Below, one piece after another: positions 45,430 through 56,942 of a stretch of 64,000 nucleotides of DNA (positions are counted from its first letter, which is position 1; every line of letters begins with the position of its first letter). Source of the DNA: Orobanche coerulescens. Taxonomy: Eukaryota > Streptophyta > Magnoliopsida > Lamiales > Orobanchaceae. The stretch covers positions 137,006,096 through 137,070,095 of the forward strand of contig CM065802.1 of the NCBI GenBank assembly GCA_033398695.1, read 5' to 3'. The position numbers and the translations under genes were made by a program. Under the pieces are notes generated by a model. The model saw nothing but the letters and a program-made list of their open reading frames with translations, did no database searches and was not told where the DNA came from.

Positions 45430-46325
45430 ATGGAGAGAGCTTTCAGGGGACGCACGGGGAGAGGCCGCGGTGCGGGCCAAAATCCGGGAAATAATCACTC
45501 ACTTCCAGGAAGTCGTACCCAGGACTCAACTCGATCGGCAGATGTTCGGGTTGATCCACTCACTTTTATGCAGGTCATGATGACCCATATGCAATTGCTT
45601 AATCATCATTGTGCCACTCTGGCTGAATTAATCAAGAGAACTCTCACGTATGAGCCAGCTTCTAAGGAAATTGGTGAGCAACAACCTTCATCTGTCAGCA
45701 AAAAAACAATGAAGCGTAATCAGTCCGAAGGCGGTCAGTCAACTTTCAAGAAGCCTCGTCCGAGTCCTAACCTTTCTGAGCGACCTCATACGGCGCCTAA
45801 TCCTGCGGGATCTCAGTCCCGAGCGGCCAGATCAGCCATCACTTGTTTCAATTGTGGAGCGCCGGGTCATTACAACACTAAATGTCGAAAACCGTCTATA
45901 ACGTGCCATAACTGTGGGATTGTTGGGCATAAGGCCCGTTTTTGCCGAAGGGACTCCAAGCCGACTCCGGTGGCATCTCAAGCCATGAAGCGATTAGCGA
46001 TTCAGAATCAGACTGCTCTGTCAGCGTCGTTTAAGACGACGGAAGCGAATAAAAGCGGAGCTCATATTTATCAGACGGGAGCGTCCGGTTCGAGGGTCGG
46101 TAAGACCCGGATTCACGCGATGAAGTGGACCGACGATTCGGAGGCCCGAATGATCTCACGTATACTCGTAATTCTATCTCAACCTGTGTGTACCCTTTTT
46201 GATACTGGTACATCGCATTCATTCATTTCCGAATCATATTTGAATAGACTTCACTTAGACAGCCCTAATAATTGTGGACCTTATATAATTGGTCTACCTG
46301 ATGGTAGAAGAATTTCTGGAACATG
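45430..46325 (+). pseudogene. X gag (no capsid domain) with double zinc knuckle and protease start
   Basis: The start ATG at 45430 gives MERAFRGRTGRGRG. Only about 138 residues precede the zinc knuckles, where family relatives such as B1 have a full capsid domain. The text goes from HHCATLAELIKR straight to a Ser/Lys-rich linker. Two knuckles follow, CFNCGAPGHYNTKC and CHNCGIVGHKARFC. The protease motif CTLFDTGTSHSFIS is near residue 267. A small deletion relative to Y shifts the frame near 46320. Confidence 0.85.
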
Positions 46326-46580
46326 AAGTTAAGAACTGACCGAATTAAGCTTAATAACCGCGATTGGTTGGCGGACCTAATCGTAGTGGATTTACCTAAA
46401 GACGATGTAATATTGGGTATTACTGGGATGGATCGTCATGATACCATCCTCAATGTTCGTAAGCGTACAGTCACTATCATTTCCGTCGTTGGAGTCGAGT
46501 GTGTATTTCAGGGAGATGATCCCCGTTGTTCCGGAAGAATCATTAATATGATGAAAGCGGTAAAACTACTCAACCAGAGT
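46323..46580 (+). pseudogene. X protease C-terminal half
   Basis: The segment RDWLADLIVVDLPKDDVILG continues through HDTILNVRKRTVTI to MMKAVKLLNQ, the usual sequence before the RT domain. It then runs into the 56-bp repeat array. Confidence 0.8.
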
Positions 46581-46897
46581 TGTTCAATCATTCATTATAT
46601 CATTGTCATCGATTGACCGTTCTAAGTCAATAGAGATGTTCAATCATTCATTATATATCATTGTCATCGATTGACCATTCTAAGGCAATCGAGATGTGCC
46701 ATCATTCCTTATATCATTGTCATCGATTGACCGTTCTAAGGCAATCGAGATGTTCAATCATTCATTGTATCATTGTCATCGATTGGCCGTTCTAAGGCAA
46801 TCGAGGTGTTCAACCATTCATCGTATCGTTGTCATCGATTGGCCATTCTCAGGCAATCGAGGTGTTCATCCATTCGTGGTATCATTGTTATCGTTTG
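46581..46897 (+). repeat. 56-bp minisatellite inside X pol
   Basis: Units start at 46581, 46637, 46695, 46751, 46807 and 46863; one unit is 58 bp. The core words are TGTTCAATCATTCAT and GTCATCGATTG. It replaces the usual protease-RT linker. Confidence 0.9.
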
Positions 46898-47700
46898 ACG
46901 ATGTACTCCCAGACGAGCTACCTGGTTTACCTCCACCGAGGGATGTGGAATTCACGATAGAGTTGGAGCCTGGTACGTCCCCAATATCGAAGGCACCATA
47001 CTGGATGGCCCCGACCGAAGTGCAGGAATTGAAGATTCAATTAGAGGATTTGACCGAGAAGGGTTATATCCGACCGAGTGTGTCCCCGTGGGGAGCACCA
47101 GCGTTGCTTGTCAAGAAAAAGGATGGTTCATTCCGCTTGTGTATTGATTACCGGGAATTGAACCGGGCGACGATCAAGAATAAGTATCCCCTACCCCGTA
47201 TCTATGATCTTTTGGATCAACTTCAGGGAGCTTCAGTATTTTCCAAGATCGACTTAAGATCTGGATATCATCAGTTGCGAATTCGAGAGTCCGATATCGC
47301 GAGGACGGCATTTCGAACACGCTATGGTCATTATGAGTTCGTTATAATGCCGTTGGGGTTAATTAATGCACCTGCGGTATTCATGGAGTTAATGAATCGG
47401 GTTTTCATAAACTATTTGGATTAGTTCGTGGTTGTCTTTATTGATGACATTTTAATTTATTCTTGTGACCGGGAGGAGCACGAGTTTTACCTTCATCAGG
47501 TGCTCGACGTGTTTAGACGAGAGCAACATTTTGGGAAGTTTTCCAAATGTGAGTTCTGGATGTCCGAAGTGATGTTTCTCAGGCATGTAATTTCATCAGA
47601 CGGAGTTCGTGTCGACCCTCAAAATACGGAGGCTATCCGAGATTGGTACCTCCGAAGAATGCTAAGGAAATCCGAAGCTTTCTCGGATTAGCCGGTTATT
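46890..47700 (+). pseudogene. X reverse transcriptase
   Basis: It starts at [20 protein letters not shown]. It has [31 protein letters not shown] and, after a TAG at 47422, [11 protein letters not shown]. The connection continues as [18 protein letters not shown] frame change near 47645 follows a small indel, after which [16 protein letters not shown] is read. Confidence 0.88.
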
Positions 47701-48229
47701 ATCGGCGATTTGTGGAAGGATTTTCTAAAATCACTCAACCAATGACAAACCTTTTGCGAAAGGATAAGAAATACATGTGGTCCGATGCGTATCAGTGGAG
47801 TTTTGAGGAACTCAAGAGCCGGTTAATTTCAGCACCTGTCCTTTCCTTGCCACAAGGGACGGAAGGATTTGTGATTTATAGTGACGCGTCTGGACACGGT
47901 CTGAGATGTGTATTAATGTAGAATGGGAAGGTTATTGCCTATGCCTCACGGCAATTGAGAACTTACTAGGTTAATTATCCGACCCATGACCTGGAGCTAG
48001 CAGCCGTAGTTTTCGCATTGAAGATTTGGCGTCATTACATTTATGGCGTCACCTGTCAGATATTCACCGATCATAAGAGTTTGAAATATATATTTACTCA
48101 GAAGAAGTTAAATATACGACAGAGGCGGTGGTTAGAACCAATCAAAGATTATGATATCGAGTTACTTTACCACTCGGGCAAGGCAAACGTTGTCGCCGAC
48201 GCCTTGAGTCGTAAGTTCGTTCAGTAGCA
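47701..48229 (+). pseudogene. X RNase H
   Basis: FVIYSDASGHGLRCVLM keeps the first catalytic Asp, then a TAG follows at 47919. A second TAG is near 47968. [18 protein letters not shown] and [19 protein letters not shown] are intact, ending in ALSRKFVQ and a stop. Confidence 0.87.
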
Positions 48230-48230
48230 G

Positions 48231-49430
48231 ATGCTTGCTCGATTAATAGTTCAGAAGGAACTTCAGCAGGAATTTCTGAGACCCGAGATCGAGGTCTGGT
48301 TACAGCGAGTACAAGGGCAACTTTGTACATTGGAGATTTCATCGCCACTTGAGGAGGCGATCAGGGAGAATCAGGGTTCAGACCCATTTTTGTTACGCAT
48401 TCGAGATGATGTGACTCAGGGGAAAGCCCCTGGATTTGTGGTCCACGAGGATGGACTTTTGCGATTTAAGAATCGGTTGTGCATACCGGTGAATGACGAG
48501 TTGAAAAACTCGATTTTGAGAGAAGCTCATGCTACCCCTTATTCCGTTCATCCGGGGTCTAGCAAGATGTATAAAGACTTGAAACAAAATTACTGGTGGA
48601 GTAATATGAAGCGGGAAGTCGCAGAATTTGTTTCGAGATGTTTGACCTGTCAGCAAGTCAAGATAGAACATCAGCGACCGGCTGGTATGCTGAAACCTCT
48701 CCCTATTCCAGAATGGAAGTGGGAGGATATTTCAATGGACTTCATCACGAGTTTGCCGATGAGTCATCGTGGCATGAATACAATATGGGTAATTGTGGAT
48801 CGCCTAACTAAATCAGCGCATTTCCTTGAGATTAAGGATACGTGGGGTCCCGAGAGGCTTGCCCAGTTGTTTATCAAAGAGATAGTGAGATTGCACGGTA
48901 CTCCTAAGAGTATCGTTTCCGATCGTGACGGATGATTCGTGTCTCATTTTTGGAAATCAGTTCATCCTGCTATGGGAACTCAGCTTAATCTTAGTACAGC
49001 TTTTCATCCTCAGTCCGACGGACAATTGGAGAGGACTATTCAGACCTTGGAGGACATGTTGAGGGCATGTGTTCTCGATTGGAAATATGAATGGGAAGCC
49101 CAACTACCATTGATCGAGTCCACGTATAATAATAGTTGGCATGCTTCGATTAAGATGGCACCTTACGAGGCCTTGTACGGTCGTCGTTGTCGATCTCCTT
49201 TGTATTGGGATGACTTATCAGAATCAATCGGCACCGAGCCCGATACGCTTATAGCTTCCCGTGAGAAGGTAGCCTTAATCAGGAGTCATTTGTTGACCGC
49301 TCAGAGTGGACAGAAATCTTATGCAGATAATCTTCATCGACCATTAGAGTTCGAGACAGGTGACCATGTTTTAGTCAAAGTATCCCGAGTCGTGATATCT
49401 TCCGTTTTGGGAAGAGGGGAAAGTTGAGTC
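48231..49430 (+). pseudogene. X integrase
   Basis: The HHCC zinc-binding domain is visible (LREAHATPYSVHPG and SRCLTCQQVK). The core has MDFITSLP with the first Asp and IVSDRDG with the second Asp, then a TGA at 48932. FHPQSDGQLERTIQ carries the Glu. The C-terminal part [20 protein letters not shown] ends in a frame change near 49400. It is the integrase type that B1 has lost. Confidence 0.88.
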
Positions 49431-49778
49431 CGAGATTCATTGGACCGTTTGAGATTTTGGATCGAGTAGGCGAGTTAGCTTATCGATTGGCCCTACCTCC
49501 AGCGTTGAGCCAAATTCATAATGTGTTTCACTTATCTCAGTTACGGAAGTATGTTGCCGACCCGAGCCACATACTTCAGTTCGACGAAATCGAGATCGCC
49601 GATGATCATTCATACGAGGAGCGTCCTATACGAGTATTAGAGCGGCGAATCAAATAGTTTAGGAACAAGACGATTCCTTTGGTAAAGATCCATTGGTCTA
49701 AACACGGAGTCGAAGAGACTACTTGGGAAACCGAAGATAGTATGCGGGAGAGTTATCACGAGTTGTTTGACCCTTAGT
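49424..49778 (+). pseudogene. X integrase tail and chromodomain
   Basis: [21 protein letters not shown] leads to HNVFHLSQLRKYV, then ERPIRVLERRIK, a TAG at 49657, and [16 protein letters not shown] with [10 protein letters not shown]. The last part is a Tekay-type chromodomain. The reading ends at a TAG about 5 nt before the Y insertion site. Confidence 0.85.
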
Positions 49779-49781
49779 TTC

Positions 49782-52067
49782 TATAATACCCGGTTGTAAT
49801 TCAGTCATTTTTTTTTAGTAATTATCAATCAGTAATTGTCACCCAGTGATTTTCATTCATTAATAATCACTCATTATTCATACTCATTCAATTGTGTTCA
49901 CCGTTCGGTGTAATATTTGTCATACTCGTACTTTTGCCCCCATACTTCTCGAATTCTGTGACTTTTGTACTCGGTGCATCATTATAGGCTGAACTGCTTG
50001 TCGAGCAGGGCCGCACGAGCAGGCCGCATGAGCATCTGGTCATGTGCGGCGCTCGTGCGTTGCGGCTGGACTGGGCAGGAGACCCAGCGGCCGAGTCAGT
50101 GCCGCACGAGCAGGCCGCACGATCATCTGGTCATGTGCGGCGCTCGTGCGTTGCCGCTGGATGGGACAGGAGGCCCAGTGGTCGAGTCAGTGCCACACGA
50201 GCAGGCCACACGAGCATCTGCTCGGGCGTGGTGCTCGTGTGTTGCGGCTGTACTGGGCAGGAGGCCCAGCGTTCGAGTCAGGGCCGCACGAGCAGGCCAC
50301 ACGAGTTGCTGCTCATGCGCGGTGCTCGTGCGCTAAGAGCAATAGCCGGCAGAAGCCTCACGCACGACCGGACGCACGGACACTTGGTCGTGCGGGTTGA
50401 TCGTGCGCCCTGTGACCTATATAAGTGGACCTACGGGTTTTCTTTCCTCATTTCCACCACTTCTTCACCTTGGTCCGAGAGAGAGGGTTTGTGGGAGAGA
50501 TTTTTCATCATCAAACACTGGTGTGTTCGGATTTCTTCATCTTCATTCGTTTGTGAATCTTGGATAGTCGATTTAACATGTATTCACCGGATCGAAGTGT
50601 TTGGATCTTCAAAGGTAAATTTTTTTCAACATCTTGGATTTCGATTTTGAGTTGGGATATGATGTTTTGGATGTGATAATCATGATATATGAAGTGATAT
50701 ACTTGTGATTATGAATTTTTAAGGATTATCATCGGATTAATAGGGATTATTCAAGAACACTTTGAATATTGATTTGGATTCGGGGTTTTTCGATTAGATG
50801 TCGATGTAATCTCGAATTGTGTATTTATTTTGGATTATTGAGTGTATTGAAGATGTTTTGATGGATTGAATCACTCCTTAGAGGTTTGGTATGGATATAA
50901 CGGAGGTTTATTGTAAACAATCGAAGATTGGTTACAACGTGTTCGATATAATGCCCCAATGAACTTGGTTTAGTCGTATAGACGTTTTGAGTTCGTTATA
51001 TTCGCGTTTGATTCGTATCTTGAATGGATTGTTGGCATTTGTGTTATTCAAGGTTGTTCGATCGAACGACATCTCATTTTAGGACGTTGTTCGTGGAAGG
51101 ACATTCTTCATCGGTGTTGTGTAAGTTAATTCTTACTCGGTTAAAAGGATATTCATTCCTTTCGTTGTTGTTCATTCATAATCATAATTCATTCATAATG
51201 TATTAACCGTATCAAGACTTGTAATTGTCGAATAATCACTTCATTCACGAGGAACGACGGTTCCAATCATTTCATTGAGCTACCATTCACTTCACTATCA
51301 TTTTCATCTTGGTGAGTCATTCTTGACTTTGTCGAATTATTATTCATTGTTATTCATATTGGTCATTCTCATTCATATGACCTTCTGGGTTCATATTGCG
51401 TGGCCGGGTGCGGATGTGGGGAATTTTTAGTCGGGCACACAATGGTCATGTATTGGGTCACCGATACATTGGACTGTGCACACGGTAACGTTTACCTCCA
51501 TGAGACTAATTAGGTACAAGGACTGGTGTGTCTGGGCACTCGTCTTGTACACTTGCACAGAACACTACGGGCGTACTATGATGCCCCTCTTCAGCTTAAA
51601 TTCATAACTAAGGATATTTCATAACTAAAGATATATCATGATTGTGTATATTCAACCCTTGAGGATTGTTGTTCTGTGTAACTGACCCCGTTGGGGGATT
51701 TTGTTTTCAGGTCATGGCAAGGCACAAGCACGGGAATAGAACGTTGACGGCGAGGAGTCCTAGTGATACTAGTAGGGGGCCCCAATCCTTTCAGTCATTC
51801 ATGTTGTTGTCATTTATTTTCCGCTGCAGATTTCCATTTGGATACTCCGTTTCATTCACTGTTGTGTATTTTATCTTCATATAAAATATACATGTATTCG
51901 CTATTATCTTGGGTGTGTTATAATGAAACTCCTCATCGGAGTAATTGATGATATAATGTGGTTCGGTACTACAATTATATTATTTAATTCATTAATTTTC
52001 ATTCGCCTGGTGGGTCCCAGTCGGGGGTCTACGGCACTATAATATCCGCCTAGTTTGGGGTGTTACA
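49782..52067 (+). repeat. Y 5' LTR
   Basis: 2286 bp, starts TATAATACCCGG (TG changed to TA). TATATAAG is at 50418-50425. Confidence 0.92.
50010..50333 (+). promoter_or_regulatory. 91-bp GC-rich tandem repeat in Y 5' U3
   Basis: Units start at 50010, 50101, 50192 and 50283 (3.5 copies), one more than in Y's other LTR. Confidence 0.87.
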
Positions 52068-52567
52068 GAGTTGGTATCAGAGCTGAGTTTTGAATACTAC
52101 CTTACGAGTCATGTCTCATCTGAAATCATCATCATCGGACTAGTATCAATGGACTTTCCCATCACGTGTGACCTGTGTAAATGCCGAGCCCATCAGACCG
52201 AACGAACTGTAAGACTTCTAATGCCATGGTATAATTTCTGGCAATGAGAATCATTCATTCATAAGTCATCAGTTAACAATCCTCAAACATCATTTTCATT
52301 TTAATCATGTTGATCATGTTAACTCATTAATCACTCAATTCATTTCATCACTCAGTTGTTGATCTTGAGGATCATATCATTAATCTTGTTAACTTGTTCA
52401 AGATGATCATTTCAAGAATATCATCAGATAATCATGTCACCTCAGTTAAATCATTCATGTAATCACTGTGTTAGAGAGCGTATGCTCATTTTCATCATTT
52501 CATGATGTAATTCATAATGCGGTACTCATACGAGATCTATGATTATCATGCGACCTTCCTACTTCAG
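50615..52567 (+). other. Predicted Y leader intron
   Basis: The donor CAAAG/GTAAAT and the acceptor CTACTTCAG before the former start codon (now ATA) occupy the same places as in X. Confidence 0.45.
52072..52083 (+). other. Y primer-binding site
   Basis: TGGTATCAGAGC lies 4 nt after the LTR. Confidence 0.9.
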
Positions 52568-52568
52568 T

Positions 52569-53212
52569 ATAGAGAGAGCTGTCAGGGGATGCACGGGGAG
52601 AGGCCGCAGTGCGGGCCAAAACCAGGGGAATAATCACTCACTGCCAGGAAGTCGTACCTAGGACTCAGCTCGATCGGAAGATGTTCGGGTTGATCCACTC
52701 ACGTTTATGCAGGTCATGATTACCCATATGCAATTGCTCAATCATCATTGCGCCACCCTGGCCGAATTAATCAAGAGAAGTCTCCCGTGTGAGCCTGTTG
52801 CTAAGGAAACTACTGAGCAACAACCTTCATCTGTCAGCAAGAAATCAATGAAGCATAATAAGTCCGAAGGTGGTTCGTCAACCTCTAAGAAGCCTCGTGA
52901 GAGTCCTAACTTTTCTGAGCGACCTCCAACGAAGCCTAATCCTGCGGGATCTCAGTCCCGAGCGGCCAGTTCGGCCATCACCTGTTTCAACTGTGGAGCG
53001 CCAGGTCATTACAGCACTAAGTGTCTGAAACCGTCTATCACGTGCCATAATTATGGGATTCTTGGGCATAAGGCCCGTTTTTGCCGAAGGGACTCCAAGC
53101 CGACTCCGGTGGCATCTCAGGCCCCAAAGCAATCAGCGATTCAGAATCAGACTGCTCTGTCATCATCGTTTAAGAAGACGGAAGCGAATAAAGGCGGAGC
53201 TCATATTTATTA
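52569..53212 (+). pseudogene. Y gag (no capsid domain), start codon lost
   Basis: The X start codon is ATA here. The protein has the same capsid deletion junction (HHCATLAELIKR followed by a linker). The zinc knuckles are CFNCGAPGHYSTKC and a second with Tyr for Cys (CHNYGILGHKARFC). A TAG at 53211 ends the frame. Confidence 0.83.
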
Positions 53213-53213
53213 G

Positions 53214-53722
53214 ACGGGAGCGTCCGGTTCGGGGGCCGGCAAGTCCCGAATTCACGCGATGAAGAGGACCAACGATCCGGAGGCCCGAATGATCTCAGGT
53301 ATACTCATAATTCTATCTCAACCTGTGTGTACCCTTTCTGATACTGGTACATCACATTCAATCATTTCCGAATCATATTTCTATAGACTTCACTTGGATA
53401 GTCCTATTAATTGTGGACCTTATATCATTGGTCTACCTGTCGGTAGAAGAATTCTCGGAAATCATGAGGTTAAGAACTGACCGAATTAAGCTTAAATGAC
53501 CGCGATTGGTTGGTGGACCAAATCGTGGTGGATTTACCTAAGGACGATGTAATATTGGGTATTAGTTGGATGGATCATCATGATACCATCCTCAATGTTC
53601 GTAAGCGCATGGTCACTATCATTTCCATCGTTGGAGTCGAGTGTGTATTTCAGGGAGGTGATCCCCGTTGTTCCGGAAGAATCATTAATATGATGAAAGC
53701 AGTAAAATTACTCAACCAGAGG
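53214..53722 (+). pseudogene. Y protease
   Basis: CTLSDTGTSHSIIS keeps the D-T-G active site. The frame breaks near 53480. LIVVD-like text (QIVVDLPKDDVILG) and MMKAVKLLNQR follow, up to the repeat array. Confidence 0.8.
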
Positions 53723-54038
53723 TGATCAATCATTCATTATATCATTGTCATCGATTGACCATTCTAAGGCAATCGAGATCTTCAATCATTCATTATATTA
53801 TTGTCATCGATTTACCGCTCTAAGGCAATCGAGATGTTCAATCATTCATTATATATCATTGTCATCGATTGACCATTCTAAGGCAATCGAGATGTTCCAT
53901 CATTCCTTATATCATTGTCATCGATTGGCCGTTCTAAGGCAATCGAGGTGTTCAATCATTCATTGTATCGTTGTCGTCGATTGGCCATTCTCAGGCAATC
54001 GAGGTGTTCAACCATTCGTAATATCATTGTTATCGTTT
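53723..54038 (+). repeat. 56-bp minisatellite inside Y pol
   Basis: Units start at 53723, 53779, 53835, 53893, 53949 and 54005. The 58-bp unit is third here but second in X. Confidence 0.9.
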
Positions 54039-54850
54039 GACGATGTACTCCCAGACGAGCTACCTGGTTTACCACCACCGAGGGAGGTGGAATTCATGAT
54101 AGAGTTGGAGCCTGGTACGTCCCCAATATCGAAGGCACCGTACCGGATGGCCCGACCGAAATGCAGAAATTGAAGAATCAATTGGAGGATTTGACCGAGA
54201 AGGGTTATATCCGACCGAGTGCGTCCCCGTGGAGAGCACCGGTGTTGTTTGTCAAGAAGAAGGATGGTTAGTTTCGTGTGTGTATTAATTATCGGGAGTT
54301 GAATAGGGTGACGATCAAGAATAAGTATCCTCTACCCCGTATTGATGATCTCTTAGATCAACTTCAGGGAGCTTCAATATTTTCCAAGATCGACTTAAGA
54401 TCTGGATATCACCAGTTGCGCATTCGAGATTCGGATATCGCGAGGGCGACGTTTTGAACACGCTATGGCCATTATGAGTTCGTGGAGTTAATTAATGCAC
54501 TAATGCACCTGCGGTATTCATAGAGTTAATGAATCGGGTCTTTATCGACTTTTTGGATCAGTTTCTGGTTGTCTTCATTGATGACATTTTAATTTATTCT
54601 CGTGACCGGGAGGAGCACGAGTTTCACCTTCATCAGGTTCTCGACGTGTTGAGACGGGAGCAACTCTATGGAAAGTTTTCCAAGTGTGAGTTCTGGATGT
54701 CCGAAGTGACGTTTCTCGGATATGTAATTTCATCAGACGATGTGCGTGTTGATCCTCAAAAGATGGAGGCTATCCGAGATTGGTTACCTCCGAAGAATGT
54801 TAAGGAAATCCGAAGCTTTCTCGGATTAGCTGGTTATTATCGGCGGTTTG
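54039..54850 (+). pseudogene. Y reverse transcriptase, broken
   Basis: [20 protein letters not shown] opens the domain. A lost base near 54150 shifts the frame, and stops plus a rearranged stretch follow at 54270-54530 (duplicated TTAATGCAC words). From 54529 the frame is clean: [19 protein letters not shown], then [17 protein letters not shown] and [12 protein letters not shown]. Confidence 0.85.
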
Positions 54851-55437
54851 TGGAAGGATTTTCTAAAATCGCCCAACCAATGATGAACCTTTTGCGAAAG
54901 GATAAGAAATACACGTGGTCCGACGTGTGTCAGCGGAGTTTTGAGGAACTCAAGAGCCGGTTAATTTCAGCACCTATCCTTTCTTTACCGCAAGGGACGG
55001 AAGGATTTGTGGTTTATGATGATGCGTCCGGACAGGGTCTCGGATGTGTACTCATGCAGAACGGGAAAGTTATTGCTTATGCTTCACGGCAATTGAGACC
55101 TTACGAGGTTAATTATCCGACCCACGACCTGGAGCTAGCAACCGTGGTGTTCGCATTGAAGATTTGGCGTCATTATATTTATGGCGTTACCTGTCAGATA
55201 TTCACCGATCATAAGAGTTTAAAGTATATATTTACTCAGAAGGAGTTAAATATGCGACAGAGACGGTGGTTGGAACGAATTAAAGATTATGATATCGAGA
55301 TACTTTACCACCCAGGCAAGGCGAATATTGTCGCCGACGCCTTGAGTCGTAAGTCCGTTCAGGAGCAGATGCTTGCTCGATTAACGATTCGAAGGAACTT
55401 GGCGAATTTACGAGACCGAGATCGAGTGCAGTTATAA
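54851..55437 (+). pseudogene. Y RNase H
   Basis: [18 protein letters not shown] has the DAS active-site Asp. [32 protein letters not shown] and [12 protein letters not shown] follow in one open frame with the RT end, which makes this the best-preserved part of Y. The frame ends at 55437. Confidence 0.87.
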
Positions 55438-55461
55438 GCAGTACAAGGGCAACTTTGTACA

Positions 55462-56600
55462 TTGGAGATTTCATCGCCACTTGAGGAGACGATCAGGGAG
55501 AATCAGGGTTCGGACCCATTTCTGTTACGCATTCGAGAGGATGTGACTCGGGGGAAAGCCCTGGGTTTATGGTCCACGAGGATGGACTTTTGCGTTTTAA
55601 AGAATCGGTTGTGCGTACCGGCGAATGACGAGTTGAAAAACTTGATTTTGAGAGAAGCTCATGCTACCCCTTATTCCATTCATCCGGGGTCTAGCAAGAT
55701 GTACAAGGACTTGAAACAAAATTACTGGTGGAGTAATATGAAGCGAGAAGTCGCAGAATTTGTTTCGAGATGTTTAACCTGTCAGCAAGTCAAGGTAGAA
55801 CATCAGCGATCGGCAAGTATGCTAAAACCGCTCCCTATTCCAGAATGGAAGTGGGAAGATATTTCAATGGACTTCATCACGAGTTTGCCTACGAGTCGTC
55901 ATGGCATGAATACAATCTGGGTAATTGTGGATCGCTTAACTAAATCGACTCATTTCCTTGAGAAGGATACGTGGGGTCCTGAGAGACTTGCCCAGTTGTT
56001 TATCAAGGAGATAGTGAGATTGCATGGTACTCCTAAGAGTATCATTTCCCATCTTGACGGACGATTCGTGTCACATTTTTGGAAATCAGTTCATCGTGCT
56101 ATGGGAACTCAGCTTAATCTCAGTACAACTTTTCATCATCAGTCCGACGAACAATCATAGAGGACTATTCAGACCTTAGAGGACATGTTGAAGGCATGTG
56201 TTCTCGATTGAAAAGATAATTGGGAAGCCCAACTACCGTTGATCGAGTTCACGTACAATAATAGTTGGCATGCTTCGATTAAGATGGCATCTTACGAGGC
56301 CTTGTACGGTCGTCGTTGTCGATCTCCTTTATTTTGGGATGACTTATCAGAATTAATCGCCACCGAGCTCGATATGCTTATAGCTGCCCGTGAGAAGGTA
56401 GCCTTGATCAGGAGTCATTTGTTGACCGCTCATAGTCGATAGAAATCTTATGCAGAAAATCGTCGTCAACCATTAGAGTTCGAGACAGGTGACCATGTTT
56501 TGGTCAAGGTATCCCCGAGTCGAGGTATCTTCTGTTTTGGGAAGAGGGGAAAGTTGAGTCCGAGATTTATGGGACCGTTTGAGATTTTGGATCGAGTAGG
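55462..56600 (+). pseudogene. Y integrase, catalytic residues lost
   Basis: The HHCC domain (LREAHATPYSIHPG, SRCLTCQQVK) and first Asp (MDFITSLP) are present. The second Asp region reads ISHLDGRF where X has VSDRDG, so the catalytic Asp is His. The Glu region reads QSDEQS followed by a TAG at 56158, so the Glu is lost. YGRRCRSPLFWDD and HVLVKVSP follow in later frames. Confidence 0.87.
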
Positions 56601-56907
56601 CGAGCTAGCTTATCGATTGGCCTTACCTCTGGCGTTGAGCCGAATTCATAATGTGTTTCACGTATCTCAGCTACGGAAGTATGTTGCCGACCCGAGCCAC
56701 ATACTTCAGTTCGACGAAATCGAGATCGCGGATGATTATTCGTATGAGGAGCGTCCTATACAAGTTTTAGGGCGGCGAATCAAACAGTTGAGGAACAAGA
56801 CGATTCCTTTGGTAAAGATCCAGTGGTCTAGACACGAAGTCGAAGAGGCTACTTGGGAAACTGAAGATAGTATGCGGGAAAGTTATCCTGAGTTTTTTGA
56901 CCCTTAG
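56500..56907 (+). pseudogene. Y integrase tail and intact chromodomain
   Basis: One open frame covers [37 protein letters not shown] and the chromodomain: [37 protein letters not shown], ending YPEFFDP. This is the only unbroken chromodomain reading in the window. Confidence 0.87.
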
Positions 56908-56929
56908 TTTCGAGGACGAAACTCTTTTT

Positions 56930-56942
56930 AAGGGGGGGAGTA
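56930..56942 (+). other. Y polypurine tract
   Basis: AAGGGGGGGAGTA precedes the 3' LTR. The same tract serves X at about 59152-59164. Confidence 0.85.
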
